DNA of 64,000 bases from Suillus spraguei (lineage: Eukaryota; Basidiomycota; Agaricomycetes; Boletales; Suillaceae): positions 186,001 through 250,000 of the forward strand of contig JABCPU010000006.1 of the NCBI GenBank assembly GCA_016800925.1, given 5' to 3'. Position 1 is the first letter of the stretch. Each line of letters starts with the position of its first letter. The notes under the pieces were generated by a model, which worked only from the letters and a program-made list of their open reading frames with translations, had not been told where the DNA came from and ran no database searches. Shown piece after piece: positions 11,547 through 21,969 of the stretch. A program made the position numbers and the translations under genes.

Positions 11547-11908
11547 TACAGTGGCTCAAAAAACTGTCCGCATGTTTTGACATTTTTCACTATCTATGAT
11601 ATTGTGTGAGAATGAACAAATTCCTCAAGGACATACTTATACCACATTGTAGTATGGCTTCAGGGCTTTTATTTGAGCCCTACACCGTGGGAATCGGCGG
11701 AGATATGGTGGAGATATAAGGCTTATAAAATGATGACTCATGTGGACAGTTTTTTGAGTGTATATTAAAACTATATAAATCATTATTTATGACACCATAA
11801 AAATCATGCCACTATTATATAAATTATAAAGTGGTGTCATTATGTTATTTTATGACTATATCTAACTATATAAACCAGAATATCTCATGTATCATAGTCA
11901 TAATCACC

Positions 11909-12421
11909 ATGAAAGCCATCTCCTCTGCTCAAAGAGATAATATCCTCTCTCTGTCTTATGCTGGCCTCTCTGCTCGCCAAATTTCCTCTAGAACTGGAGT
12001 ATGCAAGTCCACTGTGGCCAAGTTCATCAAAGAAAGCCACCCAGACAAGGAAAACTCTTGTGGAGGACGTCCATCCAAGCTTACCTCTACTGACAAAAGG
12101 GCTATTATCCAACATATCACTACAGGAAAGGCTGATAATGCTGTCCAAGCCACCCATTATATCAATTCCACCATCACTACCCCTGTCTCTTCACAAACTG
12201 TGAGGAATGTTCTCAAGGCAGCTCATCTCAAGGCAGTAACAAAGAAGAAAAAGCCTCTTCTCTCCATCAAACATAGGCAGAGAAGACTAGCCTTTGCCTT
12301 AGCTCATCAACACTGGACTGTAGAGGACTGGAAGCACACCTTCCCATCTGACCCAATCCTATTGATTTTGGTCTCATCTGACCATATAACACGCTTCCAG
12401 TCCTCTACAGTCCAGTGTTGA
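11909..12421 (+). pseudogene. Tc1/mariner transposase N-terminal half, left arm
   Basis: The ATG at 11909 opens a frame with two helix-turn-helix units: LSLSYAGLSARQISSRTG through KSTVAKFIKE (residues about 10-45), and a second around TPVSSQTVRNVLKAAHLK (about 90-115). This is the bipartite paired-like DNA-binding domain of Tc1-type transposases. After DWK (12333) the reading runs into the spacer and then into the antisense of the right arm, so residues past about 140 are meaningless. No DDE/D catalytic domain. It could still encode a DNA-binding-only protein that competes for the terminal repeats; that is inference. Confidence 0.8.
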
Positions 12422-12819
12422 TGAGCTAAGGCAAAGGCTAGTCTTCTCTGCCTATGTTTGATGGAGAGAAGAGGCTTTTTCTTCTTTGTTACTGCCTTGA
12501 GATGAGCTGCCTTGAGAACATTCCTCACAGTTTGTGAAGAGACAGGGGTAGTGATGGTGGAATTGATATAATGGGTGGCTTGGACAGCATTATCAGCCTT
12601 TCCTGTAGTGATATGTTGGATAATAGCCCTTTTGTCAGTAGAGGTAAGCTTGGATGGACGTCCTCCACAAGAGTTTTCCTTGTCTGGGTGGCTTTCTTTG
12701 ATGAACTTGGCCACAGTGGACTTGCATACTCCAGTTCTAGAGGAAATTTGGCGAGCAGAGAGGCCAGCATAAGACAGAGAGAGGATATTATCTCTTTGAG
12801 CAGAGGAGATGGCTTTCAT
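12307..12819 (-). pseudogene. Tc1/mariner transposase N-terminal half, right arm
   Basis: Mirror image of the left-arm frame: ATG at 12819 and the same two helix-turn-helix units. Here the frame stays correct through the spacer and reads DWKRVIWSDETKINRIGSDG, which includes the first catalytic Asp region (WSDE) of the Tc1 catalytic core, before it enters the antisense of the left arm near 12333. The spacer therefore belongs to this arm, showing which side is original and where the fold-back copy began. Confidence 0.8.
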
Positions 12820-13181
12820 GGTGATTATGACTATGATACATGAGATATTCTGGTTTATATAGTTAGATATAGTCATAAAATAACATAATGACACCACTTT
12901 ATAATTTATATAATAGTGGCATGATTTTTATGGTGTCATAAATAATGATTTATATAGTTTTAATATACACTCAAAAAACTGTCCACATGAGTCATCATTT
13001 TATAAGCCTTATATCTCCACCATATCTCCGCCGATTCCCACGGTGTAGGGCTCAAATAAAAGCCCTGAAGCCATACTACAATGTGGTATAAGTATGTCCT
13101 TGAGGAATTTGTTCATTCTCACACAATATCATAGATAGTGAAAAATGTCAAAACATGCGGACAGTTTTTTGAGCCACTGTA

Positions 13182-13668
13182 TATACTGTGTCATTTTGTG
13201 TCTACAATAGTATCAAGCAATGCACTGTTTTGTATCTGAATCAAGCCCTGTTCCATGAGAGAGGAAAAGCAGGAAAAACATTCAAATTGTGCTATGGCAG
13301 TGTATATAGAAAAAACATATGAACTCAAGAGGCTCCTTAAGACATCTGCGACCACACTCATCAAACATCACACATCAGTAAACTAGCAAAACCTTGTACA
13401 GATTTGTACAGATTTGTACAAACAGCACAATCCCACAGCTAAGTGCCCTCTTTACAATATTGTCACAAAGGCTTACAATCCATACACAAAGGCACAATAT
13501 TGACAGACTGGACAGACTAGACAATGTAGACAAACCGGACAGTGTAGACAAACCAGACATTGCAGGCAGATTGGACGTTGTAGGCAGACTGGACATTGCA
13601 AGCAGACTAGATTATTGTAGACAGATCAAACATGCTGTGCAAACGACATTGTAACAGCGCGAAAAAAT
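13182..13668. other. Non-coding, short repeats
   Basis: No gene seen. It contains a triple direct repeat of TTGTACAGA-type units near 13394-13420 and an 18-bp tandem array (13497-13625). Confidence 0.5.
13497..13625. repeat. Degenerate 18-bp tandem repeat
   Basis: About seven imperfect units of the type GACAAACCGGACAGTGTA. The + strand reads as a repeating six-residue pattern (xRLDxx / xKPDxx), a by-product of the 18-bp period. Confidence 0.75.
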
Positions 13669-14725
13669 CTACTGAATGATGATATTGATATCGTCACTGC
13701 CTGCTGCACTGTCTGAGTCATTGTGAAGTTCACCTATCATCCCCTCCTCAGCCCATTCCTTCAGCATCTCTTCAAGCTCCACGCGACATTTGGGAATGGC
13801 CATCAATTTGTCGACAGACTTTCGCAGTAAGTTGAAGTCAGCCCTGCACATATCAGCAGTAAGGTCAGGCACCTTGTCAGTACCACTGTCACGGAAGCCA
13901 GAGAGAACACCCTTTGTCTGTAAAACATTGATCAGTGAGGAATATAGAATTGATTTAACTAAAGCCTACAACCGTGGCCACCAGAATAAGGCCATTGACA
14001 GGAATTCTGTCTTGAAATTCGTCAGTTACCTTGAGCACCTTTTTACCGTTACCATAGTAAAAACTGAGGCAGGCTTCCTTGAGAACCTGCGATACAAAAT
14101 TGGTATATTTTCCCTATAAATGTCAATAATGAATTGTCGTGCACCATGAAGTTGCCACTGACCTCAGAAGAGTTGGGAAGCCGAAGATATTCACCAGTCT
14201 TAAGGAGCTTAGCCACTGCTGCACTGACGCGCTCCTTGTGCATTGAGTTTCCCTTCAAGAATATGCTGTATAATTGCTTCACAATAGATATCACAATTTT
14301 TTTGAGTTCCGTACGAAAGGTGAACAGGTCGTCACAAAGCTGTTGGCTCATAAGCAAAGTTCGTGTTTGGGCGCAGTACTTACTAGTCACAACATTGGTA
14401 CTTTATACTCTGGGAAATAACCTTCACAAGGACATCAGATTGGAGCGACTTCTGATGGTGCAGGGCAACTTACCATTGTCAAGCTTCACCTTCTTCATGT
14501 GGTATGTCTATAATACAGCACTCAAAACCTCTCGTGCCAGTATTACTGCTTCCTGATGAACTGGAAGAGGATGCAATAAAATTGCCTGCAACCACATTTC
14601 CAACTTTGCTGCCTGCAGGAAAGCCTGCCAAGATGCTGGATAGAAGCCGAGCTTTGAGGGGTTAGCTTGTTGGTTGGTGCACCACGCACTGTCTCCAGAT
14701 TTGCTGCATTGAACAGGTGAGGCAC
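13669..14725 (-). pseudogene. Hypothetical protein remnant, minus strand
   Basis: Two open segments on the minus strand look like parts of one gene. 14390-14049 is helix-rich with KERVSAAVAKLLKTGEYLRL and VHDNSLLTFIGKIY. 13872-13669 reads DLTADMCRADFNLLRKSVDK and ends with an acidic tail and a stop at 13669. Between them VNGLILVATV is readable, and 14725-14400 holds further broken pieces. The arrangement recalls the Agaricomycete DUF6532 family (a conserved ALVAT-type motif after a helical region), but I am not certain. Stops between segments suggest introns, decay or both. No neighbour helps define a role. Confidence 0.3.
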
Positions 14726-14742
14726 TTCGAGAGTGAGATCGG

Positions 14743-15812
14743 TGTAGCGAACAAAGTCACGCTGACCATGAAAGTGCCGTTTTACACAAGTGTCTTGTTA
14801 CTGTCTACAGCGGCTACCGAGAAAACCCTTTAGCGAGCATTACCCCTTTTCGCTTCGCCGGTACCGTTTTCACTCTGTGGATCCTTGCCCCTTACCGAAT
14901 CTCGCTACCGATGTCCTCCTGTCCATTCCATTTCCGTCTAAGATCCATTGGTGCGAGTCTTGCACCCTACCTAGTCTGCTACTCTTGTGAGGCAAGAACG
15001 TTCGACCCTAAAGGGAATGCTAAGTTAGTATAGTCTAATAATGCCCAACCTGTGGTGCAAGACTGCCATTGGAGGTAGCGAGATGCTAGCAGTGACCTCC
15101 GGTCTGTGGGAAACTAGCAGTAATACTAGCGGTAAGCATGGGAAAGCGGTAGACAAGCAGTAGCGAAAGTGGTAAAACTGCGGTAGTGCGTGCGGTAAGG
15201 CGTGGGAAACTGGCGGTAAAACAAGCGGTGAAGCATAGCGATGAAGCGCGGGAAAGCGTAGCGCAAGTGGTGAAGCGCAGGAAAGCGGTAAAGAGCGGTG
15301 GTGCGTGCGGCGGTAAAACAATTCTTAAGAGACAGTGACTTTGGCGAAAGACTTTATTCCGTTAGAGACAGTAGTGGTGACAATTCCTAAGTACCGTGTG
15401 TACCATAGAGGGAAAAGTAAAAGTACCAGAATGTGCGAAGAGTCCTTTTTAACATGTACCGTGAATGGCCAGAATACATAGCGAGAATGGTAGCGAGATA
15501 GAGATACTTAGCTAAGAGGCACACAGTGAGCAAGCAGTGTCACGGAAGGTAAGGTAAGTCTTGCCGTAGCTTTAGTAACGGCGGAAACGAATATGCTACG
15601 CACCAATGGATCTTAGACGGAAATGGAATGGACAGGAGGACATCAGTAGCGAGATTTGGTAAGGGGCAAGGATCCATGGAGTGAAAATGGTACCGGCGAA
15701 GCGAAAAGGGGTAATGCTCGCTATAGGGGTTTTCTTGGTAGCCGCTGTAGACAGTAATGAGACACTTGTGTAAAACGGCACTTTCATGGTCAACGTGACT
15801 TTGTTCGCTACA
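14743..15812. mobile_element. LTR-A derivative with inverted arms, TSD TCGG
   Basis: Begins TGTAGCGAACAAAGTC and ends GACTTTGTTCGCTACA, that is, both ends are the same LTR-A end in opposite orientation. The left arm 14743 to about 14956 is the reverse complement of about 15599-15812 (roughly 95% by eye). The rest (about 14957-15598) is forward LTR-A lacking its TGTAAAGATA start. TCGG flanks the whole unit (14739-14742 and 15813-15816), so it inserted as one piece. The junction lies at a shared TGCGAGTCTTGC. Minus-strand open frames inside are read-through of the LTR. Confidence 0.82.
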
Positions 15813-16362
15813 TCGGCTTGAACTAAGAGCGGGAGAAGGTCTTCTATCTGGCTGAACAGAATGCCTGGGCAGAGACTGTGACAAAGACCGTCCACAAGAG
15901 GAGGGCAGTTTGTGACTGGAAGAAACCATAGACTGAGTTGGAGAGCGCTGACAAGAAGACAGTTTGCGAAAGGAGGAAGAACAAGGGGACTTTGAACAAG
16001 AAACAGAGAAGTGTGCATGTGGATGCTCCGGCCACACACAGGTTGATGTGGTTTTTTCAGATGGTGCTCTGTGAGGTGCGCGTCCAAAAGCCAAGTGCCC
16101 AGAAGAGGAAGAAGTGCATACTTGTTCAAGGGAGGGGCGATGAGATCCCTAATGCAACAAATTAAAAACAACAAACCCAAAGTCACAAGAACTTACAAGG
16201 CTGGGTGGATGCTGATGAGACCTCAAGCCAGTTTCATGTGGACGGGCAGACCCTTGTTTGTGAGAAGACTGGGGCACATATCAGTAATTGTGCATAATGA
16301 CCAAAATGGAACATGTGCGCGTGCTAAATGAGTTGGGGAGGGAGCTTTGTGTTGTCCATTTT
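15813..16362. other. Gene debris, possibly one + strand ORF remnant
   Basis: On +, EREKVFYLAEQNAWAETV followed by a Lys/Arg-rich stretch runs to about 16167, and its upstream continuation lies left of the LTR insertion (RHFESEIGLN before 14743). This suggests the LTR-A derivative landed in an old coding region. I cannot name the protein. Stops are frequent. Confidence 0.3.
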
Positions 16363-17374
16363 TCATTTGATGGCATTCAAGGACATCGAAAGTGTCTGTG
16401 GCTTCATCATGAATATCATTGCCTGAGTCTCACCTGTCAAAATCCCCCTGGTCAGGATCCATCTGAGTATCGCCATCCTGCAAAATTTGGCAGAATTAAA
16501 ACTTACTTGCATTTCCCAAGTGGAATCTCCTGTTAACCATTCCAAATATACATGCAAAAGCTGCTCTGCTGTTTTGTAAATGTGGCGAGGGATGAAATCA
16601 AGCTTATTGTGAAACAATGGATTGCTTAAAATGCTCTCCAAGCATTCCACAGGGTCCCTCCAAAAGAGTCAGATTGGAGACTTGGTAGGATGGATGGAGG
16701 AGATAGTCTGGCATTTCCAACTTGGTCCGCTAGGGAGCATTTCAGCACAGCTTCATAGTTCTTTGGCGTTTTTGAATGAAAGATGCAATCTTTGGATCTG
16801 AAAACAAGTTGCAGTTGATCTATCAATGCTCCATCCTGAGGATGCAAATAATACGCACCCTTGAAAGCTTCAAAAATTCATCTATTGCTGCCATGCTGAG
16901 GGACAAGCGCAGGATATAATCGGCAACATCCCACTCTTCTTTGGATGTGAATGGATAGTAAAGGTTGTCTACCCTGCATTCTGCATATTCATCGGCATCA
17001 AATAAATCCAGGAAGGTCGAGCCATCTTGGGAGTAACAGGCCCCCACGCCATCATACTCTTCCTCCAGCAATTCTCCAAACATTCCGAATTCATTGTCGA
17101 TGTTATCGTGCCAGTGATCCCCATCGTAAACTTCCAGGACGCTGTTGGTATCATCCCCTGCGCGATGCTGGGGAGGAACGATTTCCATGAACTGCAAAAT
17201 ATCAACAATGTCACGCATATTGTTACAAGAACACCTTTTTGCACCCCTACTATCATTTTCCTCCTATGCATTGCCATCTACTCTCGTCCCAATGAGGCCT
17301 CCATCCTCGTCCTCCGCTACCTCATCTGGCTTGCCATCGTCACTCCCTACCTCACCTATGCTCACCTCCTCCAT
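16363..17374 (-). pseudogene. Plavaka-type transposase, 5' exons (decayed)
   Basis: Minus-strand reading from an ATG at 17374 (MEEVSIGEVGSDDGKPDE, acidic leader), then VDNLYYPFTSKEEWDVADYI and RLSLSMAAIDEFLKL (about 16990-16880), then WRDPVECLESILSNPLFHNK, DFIPRHIYKTAEQLLHVYLE and WLTGDSTWEMQ (to about 16520). Order and wording match the N-terminal part of Plavaka (CACTA-like) transposases of Agaricomycetes as I remember them. Frame changes and a stop near 16823 interrupt it. The catalytic DDE region is not found downstream; 16362-15813 contains only vague traces. Assigned from motif memory. Confidence 0.65.
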
Positions 17375-18475
17375 CGTCGCTAACCATGCACCCCTCCGGT
17401 ACTCTTCATGCTCGTGCGCACTCCCCGCACTCCTCACGCCTCAAACACCTCTGTCGCGTTCGATGCCTTCCTCTGCGCTTTCACGCGCTACCCCCTGGTT
17501 CACACAAACAACCTTTTGGCTCAAGGACTACGTCTGGTGTCGTATTTCCTTTTATCTTTTCCTTTGCATTTACCTATGACTCATGGGTCGCCTCATTGGC
17601 TCGTACCTTTTATACCTTCAGCTCCACACCTATGACTCCCTTTCGCACATGCATGCATTCATTGGTTCATATGCCTCTGACTCATCTATGAGCATGTGTT
17701 CTTCTATTGGCTATCTGACTTCATACTTAATATAGCGACACTTATGTATTCGTGCTCTGCTTCAATCTTACATATAAATACGTGCAGATAGCCTCTGTAC
17801 TTCTTTAACTTAAATCTACTTGATCTTCGACCCTGAACTTCCTTCAATAAGCTTTTCATAAGCTTATTGTCATTATTCGAACTTCGTAGAAGCTCATCGC
17901 TTCTATGTCTTTGATCGTCATCAAGAACCTTGTCTCTGTGACATAGGTTGTGAGACAGCGCACAGCACCTACCTCCAACCAATGCAACTAGCGCACTCCA
18001 TGCTAGGAGACCGATACGCACAGGCCGCCGCTCCTGATAGAGTGCCTGTCGCAGACACCACTCAAGTTCCTTAGCACCTGGCTAGGTTGCTAACACATAT
18101 GACTATGACACGAGGATCGAGGCTGGCTCAGGTGTCAAGCAATGCTGCTCTCCTTCATAAATGTTCTCCTGCACTTTGGGAATGTTGGTGCTGACATTGA
18201 AGATATTAAAATATTCACACGATCTTTGTTGATATCCAATATCCACCCACCTGTTATGATGCCTCATCACACTCGCACTGCAGCTTCTAATCCCTGAACA
18301 TTCCACAGTACTACATCCCCTTCTCCAAGTATCAGAGGACATTCACATGAGCCACACAACCAAAGACCTCTTCAAACCACAAATCAATTGGTGTTCTATT
18401 GGCCTGACTTTGGTGAAGCATCATCAATCAAGGATGAGAAATTCCCTACCGTGTTGCACCTTGTGAGCACCTTGC
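17375..18475. other. Upstream region of the Plavaka remnant and unassigned sequence
   Basis: No gene recognised. 17580-17715 has three ATTGG (CCAAT-box) occurrences and a TTTTATACC, compatible with an old promoter, though direction is unclear. 17704-18021 and 18103-18342 are open on the minus strand but have no recognisable domain. Confidence 0.3.
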
Positions 18476-18826
18476 TTGCTTTTACTTGCCAGGACTCACA
18501 TTATGCAGCAAGATGATTATGCCCCATTGGATGGAGAAATAGAAGGCAATGAACACTCTGATCTTGCGCTTGCAGCTGCCAAAGCTGAACAAAAGGTGTG
18601 CAAGGCTAAGAAGTACCTGGCTGACTGCATTTTGGCACACCAATCGGTGATTCTCAACATCTGGCGTCAGCGCGTCCAGGTCACAAATTCTTGTTTGTTG
18701 ATGGCGGAGCTCAATGTTGGACGCCTCCATACAGAGCGGAAGAAAATTGGTATCTCAATGTCCATGACTCGGAGTCACTCAGATAGCACAACAGTGAGTA
18801 TTCATCCTCAATTTTGTTATGTGTGA
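18476..18826 (+). pseudogene. Helical hypothetical protein fragment
   Basis: Open frame of about 110 codons with Ala/Lys/Glu-rich heptad-like sequence (LALAAAKAEQKVCKAKKYLA, then HQSVILNIWRQRVQVTN). The sequence AHQ..IL..WR.RVQ..N looks like a common helical segment of uncharacterised Agaricomycete proteins, but I cannot name it. The first in-frame ATG is at 18502. No start context or partner domain; the LINE begins 140 bp downstream. Probably an exon remnant. Confidence 0.35.
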
Positions 18827-19159
18827 CTTTTGAAAGTATGTATACAGACAGTCAGCACTTCATCCTCATACTAAACACACACATTTGCAGCCTGTGTTAG
18901 TACTAGACTCGCATTCACACCATCTAAAAATCCTCAAGTTAGGCCCACTGAAGTTAACATAATCGAGGGATCGCCTCTTAGTCCCATACTAAGTGGCACC
19001 CCAACTAGGACCCCAAAAAACCTTAGTCAAACAGAGCGCCCAACAGTGTCAACATCGCCCAAAAGGCGACCATCCAGTCCCAAGAAAACCTCATAGAACC
19101 TTCACAGTGTTATATATACTAGCTTTACCTATAGAAACCAACAATCTGGCCAGTCTACA

Positions 19160-20400
19160 ATGCCTGCAGACAAACCGAGTAGTTCCCAAATAACAAAAAC
19201 AAACCGACAGAAAAGAAATGTTGCACACTACTGTCCATCTAACAGATCCATTCCAGACCTACTAAGTGACCCATTGATACACTTGCCAGTAGTAGATGAA
19301 AACATGGTGAGAGCTGAACTAGAGAAGCAATTTTTTATCACCCCCACATCCGAAATAACCATAGACACACTAACAACAGCCCTATTAGACTTCACTATCC
19401 AATCACCCGGCCTTACTCCTCTATGCATCGACATAGTTTGAGCCATCTCCATTCTTCTATTCAAAGCTGACCACAACAAAAAAATGAACCTAATTGCAGA
19501 ATCGATCAAGACACTATTATCAGACTCCACAAATCAACTAGAAGAAACCATAAAAAGAAAAGAACTGGGCCTAGAATTAGAAAAAAGTAACCTTATATCC
19601 CTAACAGCACGAGCAGAAGATGCAGCAGACGTAGTCACAAGCAGCATCAGCAAAGCCAAAAGCATCATAGAACTACTGACACCAACCATCGACTCCCTGC
19701 AAATCAAACTCAACAATGTCACCAAGAAGCTAACTGAAATACCTCAAGCACAACACCCTCATCCTCATCCACCAACCTCGTACAGCAAAGCAGCTACCAG
19801 AGCCCCGGCGTACATCCCAGGACCAGCAGACTGAGCTATAGCCAGAGCAGAAACCTGAGCAAGACAAATCATGATCGATCCCACCCCAGGCAACCTCCTA
19901 TTCCCACTAGGCACCAGCCATGCAGACATAGTATCCAAGACCCACAAAGCACTAGAAAAAGTAAGACCTACCAATTTAACAGACAAAGACGACGTCAAGG
20001 CAATAACCCAACTCAAGAATGGAGGACTAACCATCGAATTAATCATGAAAGCACTATCCAACTGGCTGCGCTCTCCAGAAGGCAGAACAGCATTAATGAA
20101 TGAACTTAGTATCCCAGCTAACCTCCGCGAGCCAACCTTAGGCCTTGTTATCCAATACCTTCCAACCAACCTCCCTATTGAATGCCAAGACTTCTTAGAC
20201 CTAGTCGCCAAGGAAAATCAACTGAACAGGAAACACTTCTCAACCATATGCTGGATTAAACCCCCACACTGACGACCGGCAGACCAATTCTCTGCATTTG
20301 CAATGCTCTAGATCACCAATGCAGAAACAGCCAACCAACTCCTTCATGACAGACTCTACATCGACCACGTCAAACTAAGGGTACGAAAAGACCGACGCGA
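19160..20400 (+). pseudogene. LINE ORF1 (gag-like), 5' part
   Basis: One continuous reading frame from the ATG at 19160 to the LTR insertion at 20400, interrupted only by TGA at 19439, 19832, 19856 and 20270 and TAG at 20309. Includes a helical region (IAESIKTLLSDSTNQLEETI, about residues 110-220, coiled-coil-like), a Pro/His stretch near 19750, and the segment CWIKPPH before the knuckle region, which is typical of fungal LINE ORF1. It presumably binds the element RNA in a ribonucleoprotein. Local context and memory of related proteins suggest Arg at the TGA positions (CGA ancestor). Confidence 0.78.
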
Positions 20401-21357
20401 TGTAAAGATATGTACAACATAGCTTGGGCTGTAGATAAACCACTGCCTAAACTAGTATGTTAGTCTTGCGCTCCGTCTAGTCTGCTTCACTTGTAAGAAC
20501 AAGAGCATTCAACCCTAAAGGGGGATGCCTATTTAGTATGGTCAAGTTTGAGTCTAACTTATTTGTGAAACAAGCGTCGTGGTCAGCGGTAAGTTGCCAC
20601 GGTCAGCGATGATACTGCCGGAACTGGCATCGTGCGTAGTGGTGCTACCATTGTCGAGATAAAGTCAGTAAAAGTTGCGTCTAGCGAGCGATGTTGAGCA
20701 GTAGCGGTAAGGTTGCGAGCGGTGCAAAGAAACAGTAAAGAAGTCCGCAGTACTTTCAGCAGTAAAGTAGCGGAGCGTGGGAAGTTCAGTCAAAAGTAAC
20801 AATCAAAAGTCCAGCGGTATGCCGGCAGTAACGGAGAATGAGCGTGATGTATTAACGAGTGATAAGGGAACTTTAAAGACTATGTCCACTACTGGGTTAA
20901 TCCAGAGCTAGATAATAATCCTGACCTATAGTACATGCAATGGTGTAAAATCAGGTACTGTATCATGTGGGGTACGCGGTGCTTATATCCTAATTCGTAT
21001 GTACTCGGAATACTCTAGGCGAGATCAGTAGCGCTGGAGTATAGTAACTGCCGTAAGTATACATAGCGCGAGGCGCTGTGGCACGAGGCAACATGTAATA
21101 ACGCTTGCCGTGGAATCAGTGATAAGGAACAGAAAACAAACTACGCACCAAATGGAGCTATGCGGACGCAGCAAGGACATGGAAGGACATCAGTTCGTGG
21201 AACATGGTGCGGCAGTCGGTACGGTGTGCGGTAAGCGTGGGATGCCGCCAGTACTGCTAAAGGGGTAAGAAGGCCATGGACTAGTGGTAACTCCTGTAGA
21301 CATGAGATGAGTGTCAAAATATGGGGTTTTAAGCCCAGCACCAATGTGTTCGTTACA
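20401..21357 (+). mobile_element. Solo LTR-A in LINE ORF1, TSD GCGA
   Basis: Starts TGTAAAGATATG and ends AATGTGTTCGTTACA, flanked by GCGA at 20397-20400 and 21358-21361. Removing 957 bp plus one duplicate restores continuity from the Lys/Arg-rich segment to the zinc knuckles. This is the cleanest copy for defining the family ends. Its minus-strand 188-codon open frame (21141-21707) is not a gene. Confidence 0.92.
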
Positions 21358-21361
21358 GCGA

Positions 21362-21969
21362 ACCTATCAGATGTGCTAAATGTCAGAACTATGGTCACAT
21401 TGCAAAGAACTGTCAAGCAATGAAAGACTGCTGCAGTACCTGCGGAAAGGAACACCGCACTTCGGAATGCATAGGTGACACCAAAAAGGACGCATGGTGC
21501 ATGAGCTGTCACAATGGAATGCACACCAGTTGGAGTAGAGCCTGCCCAGCATTTGGCGAATGCTGCCGATCTATGAATGAAAAATTCCCGGAACATGTCA
21601 TGCCTTACTACCCAACCGAAGAACCTTGGACCCAGGTAATGCTCCCACCCAAGGCCCCACCATATCAAAGACCCTTCACCACGACCGAACATGCACACCT
21701 TCACCACGACCGAACATGCACACCCTAATACTCACCGACAGCTAACACTAGGAGAAGCGATGAGACCAAGACCATTCCCAACCCTTCAATCACCCCGATC
21801 AAACCAAGAACGAGATTGCCCACGCCCAACACCCTCAACCACAGGAGCCAACTCTATAGGCATTAACCGAACTAACACCACTAACCGTTACTCATCTCTC
21901 GCCCCCCCAGACTCATCCGAACCTGAATCCCGTTCAGCAGACCACCCCTGGAACCCTTCTTATGTCTGA
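21362..21969 (+). pseudogene. LINE ORF1, zinc-knuckle 3' part
   Basis: Reads PIRCAKCQNYGHIAKNC (CCHC knuckle) then CCSTCGKEHRTSEC and a third Cys/His cluster (WCMSCHNGMHTSWSRACP), which bind nucleic acid. At 21674-21723 a 25-bp unit is tandemly duplicated, shifting the frame by +1. The correct downstream frame then runs to 21969 with a Pro/Ser/Thr-rich tail and overlaps the ORF2 start by 8 bp. Confidence 0.82.

Larger units (their letters stand above)
11549..13179. mobile_element. Palindromic Tc1/mariner derivative (foldback), TA flanks
   Basis: Starts CAGTGGCTCAAAAAACTG and ends with its reverse complement, with TA at 11547-11548 and 13180-13181, the Tc1/mariner target duplication. The left arm (11549-12332) and right arm (12395-13179) are reverse complements of each other wherever I compared them. 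A spacer of about 62 bp, 12333-12394, joins them. Each arm carries the same transposase N-terminal region. A second inverted copy of the terminal motif (GGACAGTTTTTTGAG, 11744-11758) sits about 190 bp inside each end and is probably an inner transposase-binding site. The catalytic domain is absent, so it can move only in trans. Confidence 0.93.

Noticed and set aside
15540..16186. Overlapping minus-strand ORFs of 184 and 196 codons
   Set aside because: They run through the LTR-A inverted arm into unrelated flank; the same reading recurs in other LTR-A copies.
21141..21707. 188-codon minus-strand ORF
   Set aside because: Antisense of LINE ORF1 zinc knuckles continuing into LTR-A.
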